The notes: generated from the sequence alone by a model not told the origin. 64,000 nucleotides of DNA from Burkholderiaceae bacterium (GCA_017992055.1 JAGOPK010000003.1:310001-374000), one strand, 5' to 3'. Numbered from the stretch's first letter, positions 22,893 to 31,543 are shown. Translations and numbers: made by a program.

Positions 22893-24580
22893 CACAGGGC
22901 TCCGGCCTTCAGCCGTGCCGCCGCATGCTCGACGGCGCGTGCGGTCAGGGCCATGAAGGTCAGCGAGGGGTTGACCGCACCGGCCGAGGCCATGGCCGCG
23001 CCATCGGTGACATAGAGGTTGGGCAGGCCGTGCACGCGGTTGTGGGCGTCCAGCACCGATTCGGCCGGATCGTGGCCCATGCGCGCCCCACCCTGCACAT
23101 GCACGGTGATGCCGGGCGTTTGCCCCACGCGCATGCTGCGCACGTTCAGCGCGCCGGCGGCCTGCAGCATGGCCGTGCATTCGCGCATTGCGTCCTGCAC
23201 CATCCTGTCTTCGTTGTCGCTGCGGCGGATGTCGAAGCGCAGCTGCGGCAGGCCCCAGGCGTCCTTGGCCTGGGCGTCCAGCGTGATGCGGTTGCCCTTG
23301 CGTGGCAGCACCTCGCAGGCCCCGCCCATGTAGACCACCCAAGGCCCCAGGCCGGCCAGGCGCTTCTTGTAGGCGGCACCGAAGTCCTCGCCCTCGCCGG
23401 CCTGGTCGGTCCAGCCCATGCGCGTGCTGCCGCCCTGGATCACATAGCCGCGGTCGAAGTCCACGCCGGCATCGCGGCCCTTCAGGTTGCGGAAGCGCGG
23501 CATGTACAGGCCGTTGGGCCGGCGGCCGTAGAAGTAGCGGTCCGCCAGGCCGGGCAGGATGCCGAAGGCGCTGCCGCTGTCGTGGTCGCAGATGTAGCGG
23601 CCCAGCGCATCGCCCTGGTTGCCCAGGCCGTTGGCATGGCGGGCCTGGGCCGACTGCAGCAGGATCTTCACGCTGGCCTCGGTGCCGGCGTTGAGGAACA
23701 CCAGGCGCGCCGTGTGCGTGCTGCGCGCGCCGGTCTTGGCATCGATGACCTGCACGCCGCTGGCGCGGCTGCCGGCCTCGTCGAGCAGCACACGCTCGAC
23801 GATGGCATCGGTCTTCACCGTCAGCAGGCCGGTCTTCTGCGCATCGGGCAGGCTGGCGCTGAGGCTGCTGAAATAGGCGCCGAAGCTGCAGCCGCGCTGG
23901 CAGATGTTGCGGTAGTTGCAGGGGCCGCGGCCGTTGTGCTCGCGCGTGACATTGGCGCTGCGGCCGATGGTCAGGTGGCGGTCGGGCCAGCGTTCCCTGA
24001 CCTTCTGCCGGACCAGCTTCTCGGCCGCGGTCAGCTCCATCGGCGGCAGCAGCTTCATGTCGGGGAAGTGCTCCAGGCCCAGGTTCTCTCCACTGATGCC
24101 CATGTAGGCCTCGACGCGCTCGTACCAGGGCGCCAGGTCGGCATAGCGGATCGGCCAGTCGTTGCCATGGCCGTCCTGCTTGTTGGCCTCGAAGTCCAGC
24201 GGGCTCCAGCGATAGCACTGGCGGCCCCACAGCAGCGAGCGCCCGCCCAGCACGCTGGAGCGGATCCAGCTGTAGGGCTGGGCCTGCACATAGGGCTGCT
24301 CGGGGTCTTTCACCCAGTGGTGCTTGTTGTCCCACTTGAACTGGCCGAAGGGCTGGCGGCTCTGGATCGGATAGTCACGCGCGATCTCGTCGCGCTGGAA
24401 CTGGCCGCGGTGCTGCGCATCCCAGGGCGCGGTGAACTCGGTCTGGTACTGCTGGTGCTGCAGCGGCCGGCTGCGCTCCAGCACCAGCACCTTCAGGCCG
24501 CGCTCGGTCAGCTCCTTGGCCGCGTAACCTCCGGTCATGCCGGAGCCGACGACGATGGCGTCGAAATCGTAGGAACTCAT
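22892..24580 (-). CDS. GMC-family FAD sugar dehydrogenase, large subunit (glycoside 3-dehydrogenase-like)
   Basis: The 562-residue protein has the FAD-binding GSGMTGG at residues 12-18 with Glu35, a second GMC motif (SSVLGGRSLLWGRQ) near 108, and the catalytic pair His494 (TVHVQGG) and Asn537 (NPSLT). Cysteines in GPCNYRNICQRGC near 222-234 could hold a cluster or disulfide, as in related membrane-linked dehydrogenases. With the small subunit encoded just upstream it resembles bacterial glucoside-3-dehydrogenases and gluconate-2-dehydrogenase-like enzymes. Its likely role is to oxidise the sugar C3 hydroxyl. It has no signal of its own, so export would need the partner. Confidence 0.85.
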   Translation of the reverse strand: MSSYDFDAIVVGSGMTGGYAAKELTERGLKVLVLERSRPLQHQQYQTEFTAPWDAQHRGQFQRDEIARDYPIQSRQPFGQFKWDNKHHWVKDPEQPYVQAQPYSWIRSSVLGGRSLLWGRQCYRWSPLDFEANKQDGHGNDWPIRYADLAPWYERVEAYMGISGENLGLEHFPDMKLLPPMELTAAEKLVRQKVRERWPDRHLTIGRSANVTREHNGRGPCNYRNICQRGCSFGAYFSSLSASLPDAQKTGLLTVKTDAIVERVLLDEAGSRASGVQVIDAKTGARSTHTARLVFLNAGTEASVKILLQSAQARHANGLGNQGDALGRYICDHDSGSAFGILPGLADRYFYGRRPNGLYMPRFRNLKGRDAGVDFDRGYVIQGGSTRMGWTDQAGEGEDFGAAYKKRLAGLGPWVVYMGGACEVLPRKGNRITLDAQAKDAWGLPQLRFDIRRSDNEDRMVQDAMRECTAMLQAAGALNVRSMRVGQTPGITVHVQGGARMGHDPAESVLDAHNRVHGLPNLYVTDGAAMASAGAVNPSLTFMALTARAVEHAAARLKAGAL

Positions 24581-24589
24581 GGCGGGCTC

Positions 24590-25204
24590 TCAGAGTTGCA
24601 TCTGGCGCTGCCAGGTCTTGACGTCCACATCACCCTCGAAGCGCCCGGGCACGGCCACATAGGCCAGCTCGGCCTGGATGCCCACGCGCGAGGTGAAGTA
24701 GCCGACCGTGACCAGGTCACGCGCCTTGTGGAAGAACGGCGCCGCCGGGTCGGCCAGGCGGGCGGCCAGGCCACCCGCCTTGTAGTCCTTGATCCCTTCG
24801 CGCAGCGCGCCGAAGACCTCGGCCTGGCGGGCCGGCGTGGCCGCGGCAAAGCCCTGGCCGAAGCGGCGCTGCGCGTCCTCGTCCAGCGCCTTCAGCCCAG
24901 CGACGAAGCGGCTGCGCTCGCTGCCGTTCATCCAGTGGCGGAACATGTCGGCGACGAAGGCCGGCACCTCGGCCTCGGTGGCCCCGGGCGTGTCGGTGGC
25001 CGGGATGACCAGCTCGGCCAGCGCGGTCAGCGTGGGCAACAGCGCAGCTGGCAGATCCTCGGCGGCCGCGGCCTCGGGCTCCTGCGCGCGGCCGGCCGCG
25101 GCCTTGGCCAGCTCCACGGCCAGCGAGTCGCCCATCCACAGCGTGGCGCCGGCGGCGGCGGCAATGCGCTCCAGCAGCGCGCGGCGGTTGATCGTGCCTG
25201 TCAT
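24590..25204 (-). CDS. Gluconate 2-dehydrogenase subunit 3-like small subunit (Tat-type N-terminus)
   Basis: The protein of about 204 residues starts MTGTINRRALLERIAAAAGA, a twin-arginine-like leader. A helical domain follows with LTALAELVIPATDTPGATEAEVPAFVADM, the signature of the gluconate-2-dehydrogenase subunit 3 family. These subunits are needed for folding and Tat co-export of the partner GMC subunit, which starts 9 bases after this stop. Two ATGs are possible (25210 and 25204); I prefer 25204 because the AAGGAG site is 9 bases before it but only 3 before the other. No cytochrome subunit gene is seen nearby. Confidence 0.8.
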   Translation of the reverse strand: MTGTINRRALLERIAAAAGATLWMGDSLAVELAKAAAGRAQEPEAAAAEDLPAALLPTLTALAELVIPATDTPGATEAEVPAFVADMFRHWMNGSERSRFVAGLKALDEDAQRRFGQGFAAATPARQAEVFGALREGIKDYKAGGLAARLADPAAPFFHKARDLVTVGYFTSRVGIQAELAYVAVPGRFEGDVDVKTWQRQMQL

Positions 25205-25218
25205 GGCCATCGTCTCCT

Positions 25219-26274
25219 TCACAGGCCCAGCATGCGGCGGATCTGCGCGGCATCGTGGGTGCCGCCGGCAAAGTCGTCGAAGGCCTTGTCGGTGACGCGG
25301 ATGATGTGGTCGCGGATGAAGGGCGCGCCCTCGGCCGCGCCCTGCTCGGGATGCTTGAGGCAGCACTCCCACTCCAGCACCGCCCAGCCGGCAAAGCCGT
25401 ACTGCGCCATCTTGGAGAACACCGCGCGAAAGTCGACCTGGCCATCGCCCAGCGAGCGGAAGCGCCCGGCGCGCTGGGTCCAGGGCTGGTAGCCCGAGTA
25501 CACGCCCTGGCGGCCGCTGGGGCGGAACTCGGCGTCCTTGACGTGGAACACCTTGATGCGCTCGTGGTACAGGTCGATGAACTCCAGATAGTCCAGCTGC
25601 TGCAGCACGAAGTGCGAGGGGTCGTAGGCAATGGCCAGGCGCGGATGCCGGTCCACACGCTCGAGCAGCATCTCGAAGCTGGCGCCGTCGAACAGGTCTT
25701 CGCCCGGGTGCAGCTCGAAGGCCACGTCGCAGCCCGCCTCGTCGTAGGCATCGAGGATGGGCCGCCAGCGCCGCGCCAGCTCGTCGAAGGCGGTCTCGAT
25801 CAGGCCCGCCGGCCGCTGCGGCCAGGGGTAGACGAAGGGCCAGGCCAGCGCGCCGGGAAAGCTGATGCTGGCCTTGAGGCCCAGGTTCTGCGAGGCCTTG
25901 GCGGCCAGCAGCATCTGCTGCACGGCCCAGCGCTGGCGCTCGGCCGGCTTGCCGCGCAGGGCTGCGGGCGCAAACACATCGAAGGCCTCGTCATAGGCCG
26001 GGTGCACGGCCACCAGCTGGCCCTGCAGGTGCGTGGACAGCTCGGTGATCTCCACGCCGTTGGCACGGGCGATGCCGGCGATCTGATCGCAATAGGTCTT
26101 GCTCTGGGCGGCCAGCTCCAGATCGAACAGCCGCGCATCGCCCGAGGGCAGCTGCACACCGCGGTAGCCCAGCGAGGCGGCCCAGCGCGTGATGCCGTCC
26201 CAGCTGTTGAACGGGGCCTGGTCGGAAGCGAACTGGGCCAGGAAGATGGCCGGGCCCTGGAGGGTGGTTGGCAT
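25219..26274 (-). CDS. Sugar isomerase/epimerase-like TIM-barrel protein
   Basis: The 351-residue protein belongs to the xylose-isomerase-like TIM-barrel superfamily but is not a close paralogue of the two deglycosidase-like alpha subunits. The metal site is clear: Glu187 (FELHPGED), Asp218 (YDPSHF), His244 (FHVKDAE) and Glu301 (LEWEC). Proteins of this type sit beside GMC/Gfo sugar 3-dehydrogenases in many genomes and probably isomerise or epimerise the 3-keto sugar. The gene lies between the second beta subunit and the GMC small subunit, all closely spaced on the minus strand. The actual reaction is not known. Confidence 0.8.
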   Translation of the reverse strand: MPTTLQGPAIFLAQFASDQAPFNSWDGITRWAASLGYRGVQLPSGDARLFDLELAAQSKTYCDQIAGIARANGVEITELSTHLQGQLVAVHPAYDEAFDVFAPAALRGKPAERQRWAVQQMLLAAKASQNLGLKASISFPGALAWPFVYPWPQRPAGLIETAFDELARRWRPILDAYDEAGCDVAFELHPGEDLFDGASFEMLLERVDRHPRLAIAYDPSHFVLQQLDYLEFIDLYHERIKVFHVKDAEFRPSGRQGVYSGYQPWTQRAGRFRSLGDGQVDFRAVFSKMAQYGFAGWAVLEWECCLKHPEQGAAEGAPFIRDHIIRVTDKAFDDFAGGTHDAAQIRRMLGL

Positions 26275-26289
26275 GGAGGTCGGGAGTCT

Positions 26290-26679
26290 TCAGGCGAGGG
26301 TCATGCGCTGCGTGCAGCTGGTGGTGGGCACCCAGGGCAGGTAGGAGATGCGCAGCTGCTCGGCCACCACCAGCTCGTGCTCGCCGGCGGCCAGGCCGCC
26401 CGGCTGCAGCACGCTGACCGTGGCCACCTCGCCGAACTCCCAGCGCTGGTCGGTGGCGGCTTCCATCTGGTCCAGCGTCCAGGCGCGGCCACGCAGCGTG
26501 AAGCGCACGGCCTCGCGCGGCGCCTTCACGCCGTCGGCACTGACCGCGATGTCCTCGACGATGGACAGCCACTGGCCGCGGTAGTACGGCAGGCGGATGC
26601 CCAGCTCGTAGCCGGTGATGGCCTCGCCGTCGGCGGTATTGCGCAGCGTGCCGGGCACGATGATGTGTTGGTCGTACAT
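26290..26679 (-). CDS. Putative C-glycoside deglycosidase beta subunit (copy 2)
   Basis: The 129-residue all-beta protein contains ELGIRLPYYRGQWLSIVE near residues 25-42 and ends in ISYLPWVPTTSC. It aligns with the 126-residue product at 21340 around RLP(W/Y)YR and LS(I/V)VE. It follows the second alpha-like gene by 28 bases and precedes the isomerase gene by 15. A GGAG site lies about 8 bases before the ATG at 26679; a longer frame would overlap the alpha gene. The same role is proposed: beta subunit of a heteromeric C-deglycosylation enzyme. Confidence 0.7.
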   Translation of the reverse strand: MYDQHIIVPGTLRNTADGEAITGYELGIRLPYYRGQWLSIVEDIAVSADGVKAPREAVRFTLRGRAWTLDQMEAATDQRWEFGEVATVSVLQPGGLAAGEHELVVAEQLRISYLPWVPTTSCTQRMTLA

Positions 26680-26707
26680 GCTGTGTGCTCCTTCCCGGGG
26701 CCTGCGC

Positions 26708-27691
26708 TCAGGCCTCGCCCAGCAGGCGCTGGAACATGGCGTGCTGGCGCCGCACCTGCTCGCGCGCATCCACCGGATGGGCGTCCTCGATGTGGCGCTG
26801 GCCTTCGTATTCGCTGCTCAGGTGGCCGCGGTAGCCGCCTTCGATCAGCACCGGGATGATTTCTTCGTAGGGGATGGCCGGCTCGTGGCCGCTGTCGTCG
26901 ATCTCGTAGAACTTGGCGTGGATGTGGAAGATCCAGGGCATGAACTCCAGCATGCGCCGCGGATGGCTCCAGATGTTGTGGCGCGTGGTCTCGGCCATCG
27001 CCAGGTCGGCCGGCGTGGCGCCCATCTTGCGGATGTCCATCAGCAGGTAGTCGGTCAGCACCCGCTGCTCATGGGCCTGCAGGATGAACTCGACGATCTT
27101 GGGCGTGGCGCCCATGCGCAGAAAGCGCTCGCGCATCACCGGCGGAAAGCGCTTGGTGTACATGCCCATGTCGGGGATGTAGCCCACGTGGTCGGAGCCG
27201 GTGGCGCGGGTGATCTCGGTGTAGCGCAGGATCCAGGGGTGGTCGAAGTGGAAGGGCGAATGCACCTCGATGCCCATGCGGATGTCCAGCTGTTCGGCCA
27301 GCGGCACGCAGGCCACCACCACCTCGGGCGGCGTGTTGACGATGATGCGCACCACCTTGCAACCCAGGCGGTGGGCCACGCGCAGGTCGCGCTGCAGGCT
27401 GGCCACCATCTCGTCGAAGCTCAGCTTGCGGTGCTTGTGCAGCTTGGTGTCCAGGAACATGTCATGGCACACCGGGTAGGCGCCATGGCGCTCCAGGCTG
27501 GCGAACCAGGCATCGACCTGGTCCTGTGGGATGTCGGGAAAGCCGGTGAAGCTTTGCTCGGGCAGCACCTCGATGCCCTTGGCGCCCAGGCTGGACGCAT
27601 GGGCGATGCAGTCGTCCAGCGTCATCTGGCGCAGAAAGACCTCGACCTGGTAGCTGTAGAGGCTGACGCCCCGCTGGATCTGGTGGTTCAT
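26708..27691 (-). CDS. TIM-barrel enzyme, putative C-glycoside deglycosidase alpha subunit (copy 2)
   Basis: The 327-residue protein has a metal site Glu142 (IEVH), Asp174 (YIPDMG), His256/258 (FHIHAKFY) and Glu294 (SSEYEG) in the same order and context as the copy at 20302. The N-terminal thirds also match (QSFTGFP, ERHG). Relative to copy 1 it differs most in the region after Asp174, which carries ETTRHNIWSHPRRM, likely part of the aglycone pocket. The ATG at 27691 is the first good start; the next gene begins 28 bases after the stop. With the small protein at 26290 it would form a second alpha/beta pair, probably with different substrate preference. Confidence 0.72.
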   Translation of the reverse strand: MNHQIQRGVSLYSYQVEVFLRQMTLDDCIAHASSLGAKGIEVLPEQSFTGFPDIPQDQVDAWFASLERHGAYPVCHDMFLDTKLHKHRKLSFDEMVASLQRDLRVAHRLGCKVVRIIVNTPPEVVVACVPLAEQLDIRMGIEVHSPFHFDHPWILRYTEITRATGSDHVGYIPDMGMYTKRFPPVMRERFLRMGATPKIVEFILQAHEQRVLTDYLLMDIRKMGATPADLAMAETTRHNIWSHPRRMLEFMPWIFHIHAKFYEIDDSGHEPAIPYEEIIPVLIEGGYRGHLSSEYEGQRHIEDAHPVDAREQVRRQHAMFQRLLGEA

Positions 27692-27726
27692 GATGGTCGG
27701 CAAAGTAAGAAGCAAAGGCCGCCGGC

Positions 27727-29004
27727 TCAGGCCCGGGCGGCCTGGGGAGCGGCAGAGCCAGGACGGCGGCGCAGCCCCAGCGTGCCCAGCAGGGCCACGG
27801 CCAGCGACAGCACGCCAAAGGCCACGAAGCCGGCCTTCAGCCCGCCCACCTGGGCCGCCACCAGCGAGACGATGGCCGGCGAGACAAACTGCCCGGCGAA
27901 GAACGACGAGGCCCAGAAGCCCATGCCGCGGCCACGGTGCTCGAAGGCCAGCTTGCTCTGCGCCCAGGCGATCAGCGCCGAGATCACCAGGCCCGATCCC
28001 ATCTGCTGCACGAAGGCAAAGCCCATGGCCTGCTGCACATTGGCCGCCAGGCCGATGCCGCCCAGGCCGATGCCATAGAGCACAAAGGTCAGCAGCAGCT
28101 GGGCCGACGAGCCGAAGCGGCCGGTGGCATAGAACAGCAGGCCGCCCAGCGGCACGCCAAAGCTGGGCACGGCGCTGATCAGGCCGATGGACCTGGGGTT
28201 GTCCACGCCCATCTCCTTGAGCACCAGCGAGAAGTTGATGACCTGCACGAAGTACACATTGGCCAGCAGCAGGGTCACGGCGCAGACCATCAGCATGGTG
28301 GCGGTCGGGAAGGCGCCGGCCACTGCGGTGGGGGTCGCGGGCGCCGCCGCCGCAACCGGCGGAGCATCGTGGGCCGACTCGCGCCTTTGCGGCTCGTACA
28401 GCCAGAACCAGCTGGCCGCGAACAGCGGCAGCGCCACCGCATACACGGCAAACGGCCACTGCCAGCCCAGCGAGGCCAGCCAGCCCGACAGCACCAGCAG
28501 GCCCGAGCCCAGCAGCGAGCCCACCACCGCCTGCACGGTGAGCCAGCGGCGCCGCGCCTGCTCGTCAAAGTAGTCGGCCAGCAGCGTATTGGTGACGGTC
28601 AGGATGCCGGCCTCGGCAATGCCGATCAGCACGCGGCCGGCCACCACCATGCCGAAGCTGTCGACGAAAAACGGCACCAGGCCGCCCAGCGCGTACAGCA
28701 GCATCGAGGCCAGCATCAGCCGGCGCCGGCCCAGCTTGTCGGTGATGACGCCGGCCACCGGGGCCAGCAGCGCGATGCAGGCGCTGGGCGCGGTGATCAG
28801 CAACGGCACCCAGAAGCGCGGATTGTCGATGTCGCCGCGGAAGTGGGCGATCAGCGTCGGCAGGGCCGGGGTCAGCGCGATGATCGCCACCACCGGCAGA
28901 AAGCCGGTGAGCACGAGGATCCAGCCCTGGCGCCAGTCGGCCTGGCGGGCCGGGTGAGCCTGGTGGGCCTGGCCTGCCCGGCTTGCAGCGGTGGCAGCAT
29001 TCAT
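27727..29004 (-). CDS. Major facilitator superfamily transporter (importer-like)
   Basis: The 425-residue protein has about 12 membrane helices with the MFS motif A region (GVITDKLGRRRLML) after helix 2 and the repeat-like segment (AFEHRGRGMGFWASSFFAGQ) in the second half. An insertion between halves is Ala-rich. It sits between the TonB receptor and the second alpha subunit gene, so it probably moves the glycoside or its oxidation product across the inner membrane. It is much shorter than, and unlike, the DHA2 protein at the other end of the run. Confidence 0.85.
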   Translation of the reverse strand: MNAATAASRAGQAHQAHPARQADWRQGWILVLTGFLPVVAIIALTPALPTLIAHFRGDIDNPRFWVPLLITAPSACIALLAPVAGVITDKLGRRRLMLASMLLYALGGLVPFFVDSFGMVVAGRVLIGIAEAGILTVTNTLLADYFDEQARRRWLTVQAVVGSLLGSGLLVLSGWLASLGWQWPFAVYAVALPLFAASWFWLYEPQRRESAHDAPPVAAAAPATPTAVAGAFPTATMLMVCAVTLLLANVYFVQVINFSLVLKEMGVDNPRSIGLISAVPSFGVPLGGLLFYATGRFGSSAQLLLTFVLYGIGLGGIGLAANVQQAMGFAFVQQMGSGLVISALIAWAQSKLAFEHRGRGMGFWASSFFAGQFVSPAIVSLVAAQVGGLKAGFVAFGVLSLAVALLGTLGLRRRPGSAAPQAARA

Positions 29005-29051
29005 CGACGGTCTCCTGGGGTCGTTGTCGTGGGGCGATGCGCCGCAGCCCG

Positions 29052-31295
29052 TCAGAACGAGCTGGTCAGGCGCACGCCGAAGGTGCGCGGCGCGCTGGTG
29101 TTGACCGCGCCCTGCAGGATGTTCACCACCTGCAGCTTGTTCTCGATGTTCTTCACGTACAGCTGGGCGTAATAGTCACCAACCGCCGGCGTATAGGTCA
29201 GGGTCAGGTCGGTCTTGGTGGCCGCCTTCTCCGGATAGCGGAACACCGAGTTGGCCGAGTACGCCGAGCTGAAGTAGGCGCTGGTGTACTTGGTGTTCAG
29301 CTGGGCCTTGACGCTGGCGCCGCTGCCGAACACGAAGTCGTGGCCATAGCCCAGCGCCAGCGTGGTCTTGGGCGCGCGGTCCAGCACCTGGCCCGAGATG
29401 TCCCAGGTCTGCACGCCGCTGGCGTTGTAGGACTTGAAGGTGGTGAACTTGGCGTCGTTGTAGCCGGCGGCCAGCGTGAACACATCGGCCTGCGTCAGGC
29501 GCAGCCGGCCTTCCAGCTCCAGGCCCTTGACCTTGGAGCCTTCGCCGTTGAGCGTGATGGTCGCGCCGCAGTTCTGCGGCACGATGCAGTACACGCCCTT
29601 GACCTGCATGTCCTGGTAGTCGTAGTGGTAGACGCCGGCGCTGAGCTGCAGCCGGTCACCGAAGAAGCGGCCCTTGATGCCGGCCTCGGCGGCCGTCAGG
29701 TTCTCGGGGCGGATGGTCGGGCTGGTGGAGCCGGCATCGTTCATGCCGCCGGCCTTGTAGCCGGTGGAGTAGCTGGCATAGAGCATGGTGCTGCGGTCCA
29801 GGTCGTGCTCGGCGCCCAGGCGGTAGGTGCTCTTGCTGAACGATTCGGCGCGCGTGCCGGTCACCGCATTGGTGGTCCAGTTGAAGGTGGTGTAGGTCTT
29901 CTCGTCGCGGCTGTGGCGGGCGCCAACCACCAGGCGCGTGCTGGGCAGCAGGCTGTAGGTGAGCTGGCCGAACAGCGCCTCGGACTGGTTGGTGGTGCGG
30001 TTGGCCATCCACAGCGGGCCCGGACCCTGCGACACCGCCAGGCCGTCGATCAGGTACTTGCGGCGCAGGTCGATCTCTTCATCCATCAGGTAGGCGCCGG
30101 CCACCCAGCGCAGCGGGCCGCTGGCGGCCGAAGCCAGGCGCAGCTCGTGCGAGGTCTGCTCCACCGGCATGCGCGCCAGGCCCAGGATGCCGTTGGCCGG
30201 GTTGGCGCCCGAGTTGGCCGGGCCGGTGAGGCCGAAGTCCAGATCGGTCTTCAGATAGCCCAGCTGATAGGTCAGCGTGGACCAGCCCAGCTCGGTGTTC
30301 AGCTCGGCACGCAGCATGTCGTGCCGGTTGTTCTTGTCGGTGTTCTTGATGAAGCCGTCGGGACCGGGGAAGGTCAGTGCGGCGCTGGTGCCGATGTCCA
30401 CGCGCACCGGGTTGGCGATGTTCTCCGGCAGGTCGGCCGAGCCGCCCACGCCGGTGCCGGCGTAGAAGTTGCGCATCGGCAGCGTCGTATAGCCGGTGCC
30501 GCCCTGGCGGCTGTGCTCGCCGGTGACCAGCAGCGTGGTGCCGGCCAGCGGCTTCCACAGCAGCGACAGGCGTGCCGCGGCATCGTCCTGGTCTTCCAGC
30601 GGCTGGCTCTGGCCGCCCGACTTCAGGTAGCTGCCACGCTTGTTGCTGGAGAAGGCCGCGCGCAGCGCCAGCGTCTCGGACAGCTTCTCGTTGAACACGC
30701 CCTCGGTGCGCAGCGTGCGGTAGTTGCCCAGCTCCAGCGTCAGCTTGCCTTCGCGGCGGAACACCGGCCGGTTGCTGATCAGGTTGATGGCGCCGCCGGT
30801 GGCGTTCTTGCCGTACAGCGTGCCCTGCGGGCCACGCAGCACTTCCACGCGGTCGATGTCCATGAAGGCGCCCAGCTGGGCCTCGGGCCGGCCGATGTAG
30901 ACGCCGTCGATGTGGAAGGCATTCGACGGATCACCGCGCTCGGTGGTGTCCACCGCCATCACGCCGCGGATGTTGATCAGGTTGCGGCCCGACTCCTGCG
31001 AGATCTGCACATTGGGCACCAGCTCGGTGAGGCCGCGCACGTCGGTGATGCCGGCGTCCTTCAGGCCGTCGCCGGTGACCACGGTCAGCGCCAGCGGCGT
31101 CTTCGAGGCCGGCTGGGCGATCTTCTGCGCCGTCACCACCACCTCCTGCGAGCCGTCGTCCTTGACCTTGGCCGCCGGAGCGGCGGCCGGCGGCGTCTGC
31201 GCCAGCACCGGCAGTCCGGCGATCAGCAGGCCGGCAGCCAGCAGCTGCAGGGCCAGGGGATTGAGCTTGGTGTTCGGCAATTGCGGCTTGTTCAA
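29052..31295 (-). CDS. TonB-dependent outer-membrane receptor
   Basis: The mature protein follows a signal peptide (LNPLALQLLAAGLLIAGLPVLA, cleavage near residue 32). It has a TonB-box-like EVVVTAQK at 51-58, a plug with RGVMAVDTTERGDPSNAFHIDGVY and VEVLRGPQGTLYGKNATGGAIN, and a C-terminal beta-barrel ending in Phe. I chose a TTG start at 31295: it has a GGAG site about 9 bases upstream and gives a compact leader, whereas the in-frame upstream ATG adds 25 residues before the signal peptide. The receptor is of the sphingomonad/catabolic type rather than a siderophore receptor, and heads the glycoside run. Its ligand is probably a bulky plant glycoside. Confidence 0.88.
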   Translation of the reverse strand: MNKPQLPNTKLNPLALQLLAAGLLIAGLPVLAQTPPAAAPAAKVKDDGSQEVVVTAQKIAQPASKTPLALTVVTGDGLKDAGITDVRGLTELVPNVQISQESGRNLINIRGVMAVDTTERGDPSNAFHIDGVYIGRPEAQLGAFMDIDRVEVLRGPQGTLYGKNATGGAINLISNRPVFRREGKLTLELGNYRTLRTEGVFNEKLSETLALRAAFSSNKRGSYLKSGGQSQPLEDQDDAAARLSLLWKPLAGTTLLVTGEHSRQGGTGYTTLPMRNFYAGTGVGGSADLPENIANPVRVDIGTSAALTFPGPDGFIKNTDKNNRHDMLRAELNTELGWSTLTYQLGYLKTDLDFGLTGPANSGANPANGILGLARMPVEQTSHELRLASAASGPLRWVAGAYLMDEEIDLRRKYLIDGLAVSQGPGPLWMANRTTNQSEALFGQLTYSLLPSTRLVVGARHSRDEKTYTTFNWTTNAVTGTRAESFSKSTYRLGAEHDLDRSTMLYASYSTGYKAGGMNDAGSTSPTIRPENLTAAEAGIKGRFFGDRLQLSAGVYHYDYQDMQVKGVYCIVPQNCGATITLNGEGSKVKGLELEGRLRLTQADVFTLAAGYNDAKFTTFKSYNASGVQTWDISGQVLDRAPKTTLALGYGHDFVFGSGASVKAQLNTKYTSAYFSSAYSANSVFRYPEKAATKTDLTLTYTPAVGDYYAQLYVKNIENKLQVVNILQGAVNTSAPRTFGVRLTSSF

Positions 31296-31402
31296 GGCTT
31301 GTCTCCAGGGAATCGCTTCGAGGTGGCCGGCATGGGCGGCAGGCCCATGCCGGACGGTGTCTTCATGCACGCAGACGCCGTGCTTGGCGGCGCGGGAACG
31401 AA

Positions 31403-31417
31403 AGGTAAGCGCTTTCC
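31403..31417. promoter_or_regulatory. LacI-family operator candidate
   Basis: AGGTAAGCGCTTTCC is centred on AAGCGCTT, the CG-centred palindrome bound by many LacI-family repressors. It lies 108 bases upstream of the TonB receptor start on that gene's side of the intergenic region. The flanking bases are only partly symmetric. Confidence 0.55.
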
Positions 31418-31527
31418 CGTTTTTCCTCTTCGGTGTTTACCCCAGGTCAAGCCGCGCTGACCTGCGATGGCGATTTCTTCAGTGAGTGGATTCGAGACGG
31501 GCTGCTGGCAATCCCAGGTAAAAGATC

Positions 31528-31543
31528 AGGAAAGTATTTTCCT
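31528..31543. promoter_or_regulatory. Perfect inverted repeat near the LacI gene
   Basis: AGGAAA-GTAT-TTTCCT is a perfect 6-bp inverted repeat with a 4-base spacer, 63 bases before the LacI ATG. It is AT-rich against a G+C-rich background. It may be a second operator for autoregulation or a site for another factor. Confidence 0.5.

Noticed and set aside
21720-24335. An 871-codon minus-strand frame ending in the Gfo/Idh/MocA protein
   Set aside because: Only the last 390 codons are a real protein. The upstream part is the wrong frame of the GMC gene, and the true ATG overlaps the GMC stop.
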